Both the position numbers and the translations under genes were made by a program. From Halobacillus litoralis (lineage in GTDB: Bacteria > Bacillota > Bacilli > Bacillales > Halobacillaceae), in the NCBI RefSeq assembly GCF_009856445.1, contig NZ_WMFA01000010.1:1-64000 (forward strand): a DNA stretch of 64,000 nucleotides, given 5' to 3'. Below the pieces are notes generated by a model. That model did no database searches. It was not told the DNA's origin and saw only the letters and a program-made list of their open reading frames with translations. Position 1 is the first letter of the stretch; every line of letters begins with the position of its first letter. Positions 42,819 to 51,093 of this stretch are shown in pieces.

Positions 42819-43358
42819 TTAATCAAACGTTTGTTCAACTAATTGTTTGTACTCATAGAAGTAATTCGGAAGATCATCCAGATTCCGTTCATTTATCATC
42901 GCGGCAACGATGGATTCGTTGTACCACTTTTGGTCTTCAGCACCTGCGTTGAAGTTTTTCCAAACCTCATTTCCGTAGGTGGCGAGGTCTTTTTGGAGAG
43001 AGCGTAAGTTATCCAGCTTATCGGCTACAATCAACGCTTTCAATTCAAACGGAGCTTTCCACACGGTTTCAATCGTGTGCTGTTTTCTTTCCATCCATGG
43101 CTTGCTTTTATCTTCCGTATGAGCAGCGACGAAACCTCTCACGTCTCTTCCAAATTCACGTTCAATATCCTGGAGGGTGTAGGTGTTATCTTCGACCACA
43201 TCATGGAGGTAGCCGGCACAAATCACTTCTTCACGGAATCCTGCTTGTTCTAAGAGGTCCGCAACCCGAATGGGATGGATGATATAGTCTTCCGTGGAGT
43301 TTTTACGCTTCTGCCCCTCGTGGGCTTTAGCTGCAAATGCCTTCGCTTTCTCAATCAT
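42819..43358 (-). CDS. HD-domain hydrolase ((p)ppGpp-hydrolase-like)
   Basis: About 179 residues of the RelA/SpoT-type HD_4 family. Motifs: AHEGQKRKNSTEDYIIHPIRVA, the metal-binding AGYLHDVVEDN, and ADKLDNLRSL with the ligand Asp. There is no synthetase domain, so a stand-alone hydrolase of the MESH1-like kind is suggested; (p)ppGpp or another nucleotide may be the substrate. ATG 43358 is preferred over a GTG at 43367 since AAAGGG lies about ten bases away. It converges with the MurE-like gene. Confidence 0.82.
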   Translation of the reverse strand: MIEKAKAFAAKAHEGQKRKNSTEDYIIHPIRVADLLEQAGFREEVICAGYLHDVVEDNTYTLQDIEREFGRDVRGFVAAHTEDKSKPWMERKQHTIETVWKAPFELKALIVADKLDNLRSLQKDLATYGNEVWKNFNAGAEDQKWYNESIVAAMINERNLDDLPNYFYEYKQLVEQTFD

Positions 43359-43427
43359 CGACGACACGCCCTTTTTTGTTCATCATAACAAATAAAGGGG
43401 CAGAATGATTGCAAAAAGTGATAAAGC

Positions 43428-43457
43428 TTGATTAAATAAGAATGGATATTATATAAT
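43428..43457 (+). promoter_or_regulatory. Promoter of the RibF-like gene (SigA type)
   Basis: TTGATT (43428-43433), 18 bases, then a perfect TATAAT (43452-43457), about 40 bases before the gene. No FMN riboswitch fold was recognised. Confidence 0.6.
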
Positions 43458-43497
43458 TAATAGGTTTAATCAACAGGTTGAAGGGGATGCTTTGCAA

Positions 43498-44430
43498 ATG
43501 GAAATGATTGAAGTACAAGGACAACCGCCTCACAACTCAGAGCCCGTCGTTCTAATCATCGGGAAAATGGATGGTGTGCATTTAGGGCATCAGTCTCTTC
43601 TTCAGGAGGCAGAAAGGCTGGCCACAGAGGAAGATAAAATCGCTGTGTATGGTTTTTCTGATCACCCAAAATGGGTGCTGCGAGGTGATGAATCATACAA
43701 ATATTCATTATCAACGATTGAAGATCGCCAAACCCGCTTGGAGCAGTTCGGTGTCGATCGTTATTATCACGTCCATTTCACAAAAGAATATGCAAAGACA
43801 TCTCCTGAAGAATTCGTGCTTCAGCATTTGAACCGGTTGAACGTCCGTCATGTGATCGTCGGGGAGGACTTCCGTTTCGGTAAAGGGAGAGGGTCCGACG
43901 CTGAAGGGCTGGCCGAGCTGTGCCAGCAAATCGGTGCTGATGTTTCGATTGTCCCGGGTGTCCAGCTCCACGACCGAAAAGTAAGCAGTACAGATATCCG
44001 TACTCATGTGACTCAAGGACGGATGGAAGCCGCTCAAGCGATGCTCGGACGACCTTTTGAAATCACAGGGGTCGTGGAAAAAGGCGAGCAGCTTGGACGA
44101 CAACTAGGCTTTCCGACATTAAACATCGGAGATATTGAAGAATATGTAAAAGTTAAACCAGGGGTCTATCTCGGGCTTGTGAAAAAAGTCCAGGAAGCAC
44201 CGGAATACTATTACACGTTAATCAGCGCCGGCTATCGTCCAACGGTCAACGGTGATTCCTATAAAGTGGAAGCTTATCTTCTGGATTTCTCCGGTGACCT
44301 GTACGACCAGAAAGTGACCGTCCAATTCCTGCGCCATATGCGCGATGAAGAGAATTTCGACGGTATGGATGCATTGATTGAACAAATGCATGAGGATGAA
44401 AAGAATGCTCGTGCAATTTTAGGAATATAA
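43498..44430 (+). CDS. Riboflavin kinase/FAD synthetase-type protein (RibF-like)
   Basis: About 310 residues with the two RibF domains. The N-terminal nucleotidyltransferase half has GKMDGVHLGHQ (HxGH) and VGEDFRFGKGRGSD. The C-terminal riboflavin kinase half has GRPFEITGVVEKGEQLGRQLGFPTLNI and SAGYRPTVNG. It should convert riboflavin to FMN and FMN to FAD. The housekeeping gene usually lies beside truB/rpsO, so this isolated copy with its own promoter is probably a second form. ATG 43498 follows GAAGGGGA. The S-S-T-D-I-R motif before the kinase half is intact. Confidence 0.86.
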   Translation: MEMIEVQGQPPHNSEPVVLIIGKMDGVHLGHQSLLQEAERLATEEDKIAVYGFSDHPKWVLRGDESYKYSLSTIEDRQTRLEQFGVDRYYHVHFTKEYAKTSPEEFVLQHLNRLNVRHVIVGEDFRFGKGRGSDAEGLAELCQQIGADVSIVPGVQLHDRKVSSTDIRTHVTQGRMEAAQAMLGRPFEITGVVEKGEQLGRQLGFPTLNIGDIEEYVKVKPGVYLGLVKKVQEAPEYYYTLISAGYRPTVNGDSYKVEAYLLDFSGDLYDQKVTVQFLRHMRDEENFDGMDALIEQMHEDEKNARAILGI

Positions 44431-44463
44431 ACGATACTGACATCTTAGAAAGGGGGAAGCACC

Positions 44464-44712
44464 ATGGGAATTGTCGTTGTTGAAGTTTGTGATGGAAACT
44501 TAATCAATGAAATGGATATCGAGAGTATCATTGAATCCGAATACCCGGAAGTGGCGGTACTCATCAGTGAATGCCTGTCCTTCTGTGGCATGTGTGCTCT
44601 CCGTCCGTACGCCCTAGTCAATAACCAACGGGTGTTTGGAAAAACACCTGAAGAAGCTTTACAGAAAATCCGTACAAAAATCGAAGAAGAATTAGCGATT
44701 TACGCTGAATAA
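44464..44712 (+). CDS. DUF1450 (YuzB-like) small protein
   Basis: 82 residues matching the DUF1450/YuzB pattern: a two-cysteine centre in ECLSFCGMCALRPYALVN followed by GKTPEEALQKI. It has one further Cys (VEVCDG) near residue 9. The Cys arrangement suggests metal or iron-sulfur binding, but no function is known for the family. AAGGGGGA precedes the ATG. It sits between the RibF-like gene and a DUF1189 gene with tight spacing. Confidence 0.85.
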   Translation: MGIVVVEVCDGNLINEMDIESIIESEYPEVAVLISECLSFCGMCALRPYALVNNQRVFGKTPEEALQKIRTKIEEELAIYAE

Positions 44713-44726
44713 GGCAGGAGAAGACC

Positions 44727-45215
44727 ATGGGTTTTTTTGATTCACTGATTAACAGCTTACGTTTGCCGAAAAAAGAAGCGATGTTCCATTTAAACCGGAA
44801 AGGCATCACTCATACGATTGGTTATTTGTTCGTATTGCTGCTGCTCCTCTTTTTACCGGATATGGTTGCATCGATCTTGTATTTAGAGACGAACCTGACA
44901 GAGGTATCGCGGGGGATGTACATTGCACAGTTTCTCGTTTTCTATCCTTTGCTGATCGTTTTCCTTATCCTTGTCGGCGTATCCATTCTTGCCGGGGGAA
45001 GTCTGCTTATGCGAAAAGCTCTTTCCAGGAAGCTTGCCTACCAGCAGCTTTGGAAGTTGACCGCCTATGCTTGTACACTGCCATTAATTCTAAGCGTATT
45101 ATTAAAATATATGACCGTATCCAACGCCCTCAGCGCTCTTATTTTTATGGCGATCTTCGTATACTACATGTATCGGATGATTACGGTTTATCCAAAAGTA
45201 CCCGCAAAACCTTGA
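44727..45215 (+). CDS. DUF1189-like membrane protein
   Basis: A 162-residue polytopic protein with spans near 28-52, 68-92, 108-125 and 130-148. The start, FDSLINSLRLPKKEAMFHLNRKG, matches the N-terminal pattern of DUF1189-type proteins (usually longer, ~260 residues). No catalytic motif is visible and the function is unknown. It starts 14 bases after the DUF1450 gene and its stop overlaps the terminator stem. The assignment is by this N-terminal and topological likeness and is tentative. Confidence 0.65.
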   Translation: MGFFDSLINSLRLPKKEAMFHLNRKGITHTIGYLFVLLLLLFLPDMVASILYLETNLTEVSRGMYIAQFLVFYPLLIVFLILVGVSILAGGSLLMRKALSRKLAYQQLWKLTAYACTLPLILSVLLKYMTVSNALSALIFMAIFVYYMYRMITVYPKVPAKP

Positions 45216-45240
45216 GTTCTTGCGGGTACTTTTTCTATTT
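45197..45240 (+). terminator. Terminator overlapping the DUF1189-like gene end
   Basis: AGTACCCGCAA pairs with TTGCGGGTACT, followed by TTTTTCT. The left arm codes for the protein's last residues (KVPAKP). Confidence 0.85.
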
Positions 45241-45293
45241 ATCTTTTTTATATGTTAGAATATTCATTATTTAATAAAAAAGGTGGGGGTATG

Positions 45294-46130
45294 ATGACGA
45301 GAGCGTTAGTATTGCAATCAGATTTTGGAATCAGTGATGGAGCTGTAAGTGCCATGCATGGGGTGGCACATTCTGTTGATCATCAATTGTCGATCTTCGA
45401 TTTGACGCACGACATCCCCCCTTTCAATATTTGGGAAGGGTCTTACAGGCTGTGGCAGACGATGGCTTACTGGGCAGAAGGGACAGTCTTCGTATCTGTG
45501 GTCGATCCGGGCGTAGGATCCACTCGTAAGAGTATCGGTGTAAAAACAGGATCCGGGCATTTTGTCATCACTCCGGATAATGGAACATTGACTCATATCG
45601 CCCGTACGGAGGGAATCGTTGAAGTAAGAGAAATTGATGAAAAAGTGAACCGCTTGCCACGCTCTGGAGAATCCTACACTTTCCATGGTCGAGATGTTTA
45701 TGCCTACACGGGAGCGCGTTTGGCGGCCGGTGTTATCACTTTTGAAGAAGTAGGCCCTGCCCTCGACCCCGGATCTATTGAGCGTATCTCTGTGAAAGAC
45801 CCTTATGTGGACGAATCCACGGTCTCCGGCATCATCGATATCCTTGATATACGGTTCGGCAACCTTTGGACGAACATTCCGCGTGAGTTTTTTAAGCAGA
45901 TGGGGATCCGTTATGGAGATACCCTGAACGTGTTCATTTTGCATAATGGTGATGAGGTGTATCATAATTCCATGACCTTCGGACGCTCATTCGCAGATAC
46001 CCACAAAGGCGAGCCACTCGTCTATGTGAACAGCCTTGATAACTTAGCGGTGGCCATCAATCAAGGCTCATTTGCCAGAGCTTACAATATCCGCACAGGT
46101 TCGAATTGGACCATCCAGTTTGAAAAATAA
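45294..46130 (+). CDS. SAM hydroxide adenosyltransferase (DUF62 family)
   Basis: A 278-residue enzyme of the fluorinase/chlorinase superfamily, in which the bacterial majority hydrolyses S-adenosylmethionine to adenosine and methionine. Diagnostic residues are intact: LQSDFG with catalytic Asp near the N-terminus, VVDPGVGSTRKS with its Arg, and FHGRDVYAYTGARLA with the His. The Asp-Arg-His triad is that of the hydrolases, not the halogenases. Its role in the cell is unclear. The start is placed at ATG 45294 (MTRALV) with AGGTGG upstream; ATG 45291 and earlier are less well spaced. Confidence 0.86.
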   Translation: MTRALVLQSDFGISDGAVSAMHGVAHSVDHQLSIFDLTHDIPPFNIWEGSYRLWQTMAYWAEGTVFVSVVDPGVGSTRKSIGVKTGSGHFVITPDNGTLTHIARTEGIVEVREIDEKVNRLPRSGESYTFHGRDVYAYTGARLAAGVITFEEVGPALDPGSIERISVKDPYVDESTVSGIIDILDIRFGNLWTNIPREFFKQMGIRYGDTLNVFILHNGDEVYHNSMTFGRSFADTHKGEPLVYVNSLDNLAVAINQGSFARAYNIRTGSNWTIQFEK

Positions 46131-46160
46131 CTTCCCGCTTCTGTGGGGAGTTTTCTTTTG
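46129..46160 (+). terminator. Terminator of the SAM hydrolase gene
   Basis: AACTTCCC pairs with GGGGAGTT around GCTTCTGT, followed by TTCTTTTG. Confidence 0.75.
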
Positions 46161-46244
46161 TCTATGAGCAGAATAAAAGCTTGCGGGGAGTCGCTGTGCT
46201 ACACTTACCCATGTGAAACCTTTATAAGAAAAGGAGAATGATCA

Positions 46245-47069
46245 ATGAAGACAGTTACGCTGCATAGCACCATCGAAATGCCACAACTAGGCTTTGGTGT
46301 GTGGCAAGTCGAAGAAAAAGATGCGGTTCCAGCCGTTACAAAAGCGATTGAAACAGGCTATCGTGCAATTGATACCGCTGCGATTTACGGAAACGAGAAA
46401 CAGGTTGGTGAAGCGATCCGCCAGAGCGGTGTAGCTCGAGACGAATTGTTCATTACGACAAAGGTCTGGAACACAGATCAAGGATATGAAAATACATTGA
46501 AGGCTTTTGAAACAAGCCTTGATAAACTTGGATTAGACTACGTGGACCTTTACTTGATCCACTGGCCGACCCCAGAATATGATGATTACGTAGAAACATA
46601 CAAAGCGCTTGAACAGCTGCAAAAAGACGGCAAAGTCAAAGCGATCGGCGTATGTAACTTTGATATCGATCACTTGCAGCGTCTGCTTGACGAGTGTGAA
46701 GTGAAGCCGGCAGTCAACCAGGTCGAGTGCCACCCATTCCTGGCACAAAACGAGCTGAAAGACTTCTGCCGCGACAATGGCATTCTGCTTGAAGCATGGA
46801 GCCCGCTGATGCAGGGTGGAGAAGTATTGGAAAATGATACGATCCAGTCAATCGCTGAAAAGCAGGGCAAAACACCGGCACAAGTTATCATCCGCTGGCA
46901 CCTGCAAAACGATACGGTTGTCATTCCGAAGTCTGTCACGCCATCCCGTATCGAAGAGAACTTCGACGTGTTTGATTTTGACCTGACAGCAGACGACATG
47001 GCTGCCATCAACAAGCTGGACCGCGGCGAGCGCAAAGGCCCCAAACCATCTGAAATGAACGTAAGATAA
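46245..47069 (+). CDS. Aldo/keto reductase (YvgN/YtbE type)
   Basis: A 274-residue NADPH-dependent reductase with a TIM barrel. The catalytic tetrad Asp-Tyr-Lys-His is in place: AIDTAAIYGNE (Asp, Tyr), TTKVW (Lys) and LIHWP (His). The C-terminal motif IPKSVTPSRIEENFDVFDF binds the cofactor phosphate. Close B. subtilis relatives YvgN and YtbE reduce methylglyoxal and other aldehydes. Spacing to the upstream SAM hydrolase and a strong ribosome site (AAAGGAGA) suggest an independent unit. The terminator follows directly. Confidence 0.9.
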   Translation: MKTVTLHSTIEMPQLGFGVWQVEEKDAVPAVTKAIETGYRAIDTAAIYGNEKQVGEAIRQSGVARDELFITTKVWNTDQGYENTLKAFETSLDKLGLDYVDLYLIHWPTPEYDDYVETYKALEQLQKDGKVKAIGVCNFDIDHLQRLLDECEVKPAVNQVECHPFLAQNELKDFCRDNGILLEAWSPLMQGGEVLENDTIQSIAEKQGKTPAQVIIRWHLQNDTVVIPKSVTPSRIEENFDVFDFDLTADDMAAINKLDRGERKGPKPSEMNVR

Positions 47070-47073
47070 ATAC

Positions 47074-47109
47074 AGGAAGACTGCCGCATAAGCGGCAGTC
47101 TTTTTTTGT
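47074..47109 (+). terminator. Terminator of the aldo/keto reductase gene
   Basis: AAGACTGCCGC pairs with GCGGCAGTCTT around ATAA, then TTTTTG. Confidence 0.92.
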
Positions 47110-47158
47110 GGACAAAAGGAAGAGGATCAACTTTAATATAGGAGAAAGGAGCGAATAC

Positions 47159-48100
47159 ATGATCATAAAACCCCGCGTCATCCCACCCGATATTAATCAT
47201 TTAAGTATGCTGCTGAAACGTCTCAAACCTAATCACCCTGTAACCCCTCAAGTAGAAGAAATGCTCTCTACCAAACAGGCCGGCTGGAACGGCGAACAAT
47301 CCCTCGATTTTCACCTGGACTACTTGAAAGACTCTCCTATCATCCTTCACAATCTCCGCCTTCATGATGGCCACCACTTTTTCCAAATGGACACCCTTCT
47401 CCTGTTCCCTTCGTTCATCCTGATCATTGAAGCAAAGAATATGAAAGGTCAAATATCCATCCACCGCGAGAAAAAGGAAATGCGTCGCGACCTGGAAAGT
47501 TTTCAGGATCCTGTGGAGCAGGCGGAGCGGCAAAAAGATTTACTCGAAGAATGGTTGCTTCACCATACGGAGCTTAAGGTACCGGTAGATTTCTTAGTTG
47601 TTTTTACGAATCGAAGGTGCGTTCTTGAATTTGACTCTTCAGACCCTCGTATTCATGAAAAAGTCATACGCGCCACATCGCTGGTGGGTGCGATTGAAAG
47701 GAAGAAGGAGTTTTATAAGGAAGAAGTTCTGACTGGGGCTGATATGATGCGCATAGGTCGTGCGCTTGCTGAAGCCCATCGAGAGCATGTCCCTGATTAT
47801 ATGAAGCGGTTCAATTTGAGTTACTCTGATTTGCAGAAAGGTGTGAGGTGTCCGGAGTGTGGCAAGTATTCTATGAGGAGAGCAAAAAGGAAATGGATAT
47901 GTGCCGTGTGCGCTTATAGCTCTTACAGTTCACATGAACAAGCTTTGCGAGAATATGCTGCATTAGTATCCAAAGTAATTAGTAATAAAGAAGCTCAAGA
48001 ATTCCTTAAAATAAGTTCCAGGCATGTGGCTTACCGAATTCTTTCTGCATATGCAAGAAGTACGGTTGGTGGAGGAAAATATATCAAGTATCTGCTCTAG
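47159..48100 (+). CDS. NERD-domain protein
   Basis: A 313-residue protein with an N-terminal NERD (nuclease-related) domain: AGWNGEQSLDFHLDYL, then the Asp/Glu-x-Lys site DTLLLFPSFILIIEAKNMKG, a restriction-endonuclease-like core. After a charged helical middle comes a four-cysteine zinc ribbon (VRCPECGKYSMRRAKRKWICAVCAYSS, C-x2-C-x14-C-x2-C). Function is unknown; a DNA-processing role is assumed for the family. ATG 47159 is chosen because AAAGGAGCG sits just upstream; the frame is open to 47108. A minisatellite begins shortly after the stop. Confidence 0.82.
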   Translation: MIIKPRVIPPDINHLSMLLKRLKPNHPVTPQVEEMLSTKQAGWNGEQSLDFHLDYLKDSPIILHNLRLHDGHHFFQMDTLLLFPSFILIIEAKNMKGQISIHREKKEMRRDLESFQDPVEQAERQKDLLEEWLLHHTELKVPVDFLVVFTNRRCVLEFDSSDPRIHEKVIRATSLVGAIERKKEFYKEEVLTGADMMRIGRALAEAHREHVPDYMKRFNLSYSDLQKGVRCPECGKYSMRRAKRKWICAVCAYSSYSSHEQALREYAALVSKVISNKEAQEFLKISSRHVAYRILSAYARSTVGGGKYIKYLL

Positions 48101-48111
48101 GCAATAGCATG

Positions 48112-48496
48112 ACTCGCGCAAGAAGCCAGGAACGCGCGCAAGAAGCCAGGAACGCGCGCAAGAAGTCAGGAACGCGCGCAAGAAGTCAGGAACGCGCGCA
48201 AGAAGCCAGGAACGCGCGCAAGAAGCCAGGAACGCGCGCAAGAAGCCAGGAACGCGCGCAAGAAGCCAGTGAACGCGCGCAAGAAGCCAGGAACGCGCGC
48301 AAGAAGCCAGGAACGCGCGCAAGAAGCCAGTGAACGCGCGCAAGAAGCCAGTGAACGTGCGCAAGAAGCCGGTGAACGCGCGCAAGAAGCTAGGAACGCG
48401 CGCAAGAAGTCAGGAACGCGCGCAAGAAGCAAGGAACGCGCACGAGAAGCCAGTGAACCCACGCAAGAAGCAAGGAACACGCGCAAGGTGCGAAGG
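48112..48496. repeat. Minisatellite, about 19 units of 20-21 bp
   Basis: The unit is AACGCGCGCAAGAAGCCAGG (20 bp), with a 21-bp form ending CAGTG, and about 19 copies. The first and last units are degraded. Both lengths are mixed, so no reading frame is kept; long open frames on either strand are by-products. It lies between the NERD gene and uvsE, near the GC-rich CGCGCG motif. No ORF in it has a ribosome site. Confidence 0.9.
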
Positions 48497-48591
48497 CCCC
48501 GCCAGCAAAACTCCATAAACCGACCCTTATGTTATTCCCACCAAATATGGGGAACATAAAGGTATCACTTTTTCGGTAAAGGAGCTTTTGT

Positions 48592-49548
48592 ATGATCATC
48601 CGGTTCGGTTACGTATCTCATGCGCTCGACCTATGGGAAGCGACGCCAGCGAAGACAATGACATTTGCACGTTATAAGAAACTGGGGCACGAAACTGCGA
48701 TTGAGCAGCTTCATAAAATTGCGGAAATGAACTTGCAGCGCACTCGTCGGATCATCCACTATAATATTGCGAGGGAAATCCATTTGTACCGGTTTTCTTC
48801 CTCTATCATTCCACTCGCTACTCATGATGAAGTGGAGTGGGATTATATCGAGCCATTCCGCCATCTGTTCGAGGAGATTGGTGATCTGGTAAAGGCGCAC
48901 AATATGCGTACGAGTTTTCACCCAAACCAATTCACCCTTTTCACGAGTGACCGTCCTCATGTGACGGACAATGCTGTCCAGGACATGGAGTACCATTATG
49001 CGATGCTTCAAGCGATGGGGCTGCACAATGAATCACATATCAATCTACATGTAGGTGGCGCGTATGGGGATAAAAAAGCAGCCGTCTCTCGTTTTCATGA
49101 AAATATTAAAAAGCTCCCGGGTCCAATTAAACAGCAGATGACACTTGAGAATGATGACAAAACCTATACGACAACGGAAACCCTTGATGTCTGTGAAAAA
49201 GAGGACATTCCGATGATGTTTGATTACCACCATTACATGGCGAATCACACCGAAGATGAACCTCTTTCTAAAATCCTGCCTCGCTTTTATAAAACGTGGG
49301 ACAGGCTGGGCCTTCCACCAAAAATTCATATTTCGTCGCCGAAGTCGGAAAAGGCGTACAGGAGTCATGCCGATTTTGTGGACGCTGATTTCATTCGCCC
49401 TCTCCTGAAAGAGTTGAAGGATCTCGGCACACCTGTAGATTTTATGATTGAAGCGAAAGAAAAGGACCGCGCCCTTTCTAAACTTGTCGAAGATTTTTCG
49501 AAAATCCGTGGTGTGAAACGGGTGGGGGAGGCGACCTTGGACGTTTAA
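48592..49548 (+). CDS. uvsE: UV damage endonuclease UvsE
   Basis: A 318-residue TIM-barrel metal endonuclease that nicks 5' of UV photoproducts and abasic sites. It begins the alternative repair pathway present in spore-forming bacilli and some fungi. Typical stretches are IRFGYVSHALDLW, MRTSFHPNQFTLF, HINLHVGGAYGDK, MTLENDDKTYTT and PMMFDYHHY (metal ligands His, Glu, Asp), and KIHISSPK. It starts at ATG 48592 with AAAGGAGCTT upstream and lies just after the minisatellite. Confidence 0.93.
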   Translation: MIIRFGYVSHALDLWEATPAKTMTFARYKKLGHETAIEQLHKIAEMNLQRTRRIIHYNIAREIHLYRFSSSIIPLATHDEVEWDYIEPFRHLFEEIGDLVKAHNMRTSFHPNQFTLFTSDRPHVTDNAVQDMEYHYAMLQAMGLHNESHINLHVGGAYGDKKAAVSRFHENIKKLPGPIKQQMTLENDDKTYTTTETLDVCEKEDIPMMFDYHHYMANHTEDEPLSKILPRFYKTWDRLGLPPKIHISSPKSEKAYRSHADFVDADFIRPLLKELKDLGTPVDFMIEAKEKDRALSKLVEDFSKIRGVKRVGEATLDV

Positions 49549-49603
49549 CTTTGCGTCCGCCTTTGGATCAAGTATATTTGATGGTACTGAAAGGGGTGGA
49601 ATG

Positions 49604-50290
49604 ATGGATAAACAGACCCTCTTATCCGAAGTGAATTTGTTTGAAGAATTAACAAAAGAAGAACTAATGGACGTAGATGCCATCAGTGAAATGAAAAAAG
49701 TAGCGAAAGGTGAAGTAATCCTCTCGCCTGAACATCCAGCTGAGCATTTATATATTTTGAAAAAAGGACAGATCCGTTTATACCGAACAAACCAGCAGGG
49801 GAAACAGTTCACATTGGACATACTGAAAGACGGAAATCTATTTGGGGAGGCCTCTACGCTGACTCTGACAGATTATGAAATGTACGCAGAGGCGATGACT
49901 GATACATATGTATGTTTGATGAGCAGGGAAGAGTTCGAACGATTTATGGAAAAGTACCCGAAGATCACGCTTCGTCTCGTTCAGTTACTTTCGTCTAAAT
50001 TGAACGATTTTTACAAAAGAAGTGAGAAGATTGCTTTAGGTGAGGTGCGGGAGCGGATTCTTTATCTGCTGCTCATGCTTAGTGAAAAAAGCGGCCGTCG
50101 TCACCAGGAGTGGCAAACCGTCGAGATGAAGTTGACCCATCAGGACATCGCGACGATGATCGGTGCAACTAGGGAGACAACGAGTGCAGAAATCAGTCGT
50201 TTGAACAAGGAAGGCTATTTGAAAAAGGATCAAGTATTATCCATCGATGCAGAAAAAGCAAAAACCCATCTCGGCTTAGTGGTCACATAA
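49604..50290 (+). CDS. Crp/Fnr-family transcriptional regulator
   Basis: A 228-residue regulator with an N-terminal cyclic-nucleotide-binding-like barrel (VILSPEHPAEHLYILKKGQIRLY ... DGNLFGEAS) and a C-terminal winged helix (LTHQDIATMIGATRETTSAEISRLNKEGYL). No cysteine cluster is visible, so it is not a [4Fe-4S] Fnr sensor. The barrel lacks the full cAMP-binding RSA motif, so the effector is unknown. AGGGGTGG at 49591-49598 supports the start near 49604. The gene's 3' end forms the terminator. Confidence 0.85.
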   Translation: MDKQTLLSEVNLFEELTKEELMDVDAISEMKKVAKGEVILSPEHPAEHLYILKKGQIRLYRTNQQGKQFTLDILKDGNLFGEASTLTLTDYEMYAEAMTDTYVCLMSREEFERFMEKYPKITLRLVQLLSSKLNDFYKRSEKIALGEVRERILYLLLMLSEKSGRRHQEWQTVEMKLTHQDIATMIGATRETTSAEISRLNKEGYLKKDQVLSIDAEKAKTHLGLVVT

Positions 50291-50310
50291 GCCGGGACGG
50301 GTTTTATTTT
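50261..50310 (+). terminator. Terminator overlapping the Crp/Fnr gene end
   Basis: AAAACCCATCTCGGCTTA pairs with TAAGCCGGGACGGGTTTT around GTGGTCACA, then ATTTT. The left arm lies within the coding sequence. It is also used by the convergent phosphotransferase gene. Confidence 0.85.
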
Positions 50311-50885
50311 AATATTCGTTTGGCTTCCATGAACCTTTGAATACCTGTAAACAATTCTACAGCAAAGAACAATAGTGTTGACCAGAAGAGGAATGGAGGG
50401 AATAAGAGCATCACACTGAACAGAACGAAGCCTTCTGTCCTCTCCGCAAGTCCCGCTTGATAGTAGAAGGATTTGATTCCTGCTTTTTCTGAAACGGCTC
50501 CTACAACTAAGAAGATCGTCATCGACACGATGATGGATACACTGAGAAGGAGAAGTGGCCATAAGACTTCTGGGTGAATATAAGCAATGGCTAAGATCAT
50601 CCCAATTTCAACGATTCGATCGAATGTAATATCCATGACGGTTCCGAAAGGGGAGGTTTTGGTATTCCTGGCCATTGTCCCATCCACGGCGTCTAAAAAT
50701 CCGGAAAGCCACAAAAATACGACCGCTAATATCGGAAAACCGAGCACATAGAGCACACTTGTACCAAGCCCGAAAAACAAAGCGAGCACGGTAATCTCAT
50801 TGGCGGAGCGCCCTTTTTGTAGAAAGTAAGAAGCGGTTCGTTCAATGGATGGTTGAACGAATTTCCTTGCGTGGGTATCGAGCAT
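50304..50885 (-). CDS. CDP-alcohol phosphotransferase
   Basis: A 193-residue membrane enzyme with five or six spans. The family signature D-G-x2-A-R-x8-G-x3-D-x3-D is complete in DGTMARNTKTSPFGTVMDITFD. It transfers a phosphoalcohol from a CDP-alcohol in phospholipid synthesis. It is smaller and differs from PgsA, so the alcohol is not known. ATG 50885 is chosen with AGCAGGTG upstream; a TTG at 50906 would include the ribosome site. It converges with the Crp/Fnr gene. Confidence 0.82.
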   Translation of the reverse strand: MLDTHARKFVQPSIERTASYFLQKGRSANEITVLALFFGLGTSVLYVLGFPILAVVFLWLSGFLDAVDGTMARNTKTSPFGTVMDITFDRIVEIGMILAIAYIHPEVLWPLLLLSVSIIVSMTIFLVVGAVSEKAGIKSFYYQAGLAERTEGFVLFSVMLLFPPFLFWSTLLFFAVELFTGIQRFMEAKRILK

Positions 50886-51093
50886 AAAAAACACCTGCTT
50901 TAGCAAATAATATCAACGTCTTGTTACCACTTTACCCTAATTGGTCTTCCTTTAGACGATAGCATATGTTCCCTGGTAATAGAATCACCTTGCTTCTTTT
51001 GTAAGGCAGATTACAACGGTGAGCACATGAGGTTTGCCGAAAATGGTCAGGGTGTATAGTATCCCTGTAACCAACAACAAGGAGGAATTGTAC

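Noticed and set aside
48112-48496. CRISPR array
   Set aside because: Units are contiguous 20-21 bp with no unique spacers, and no cas gene is present.
48109-48559. Long open frames on both strands with Ala-Arg-Ser-Gln-Glu-type or Phe-Leu-Arg-type repeats
   Set aside because: They are by-products of the 20-21 bp minisatellite. Unit lengths alternate, so frames are not maintained, and no ribosome site supports them.
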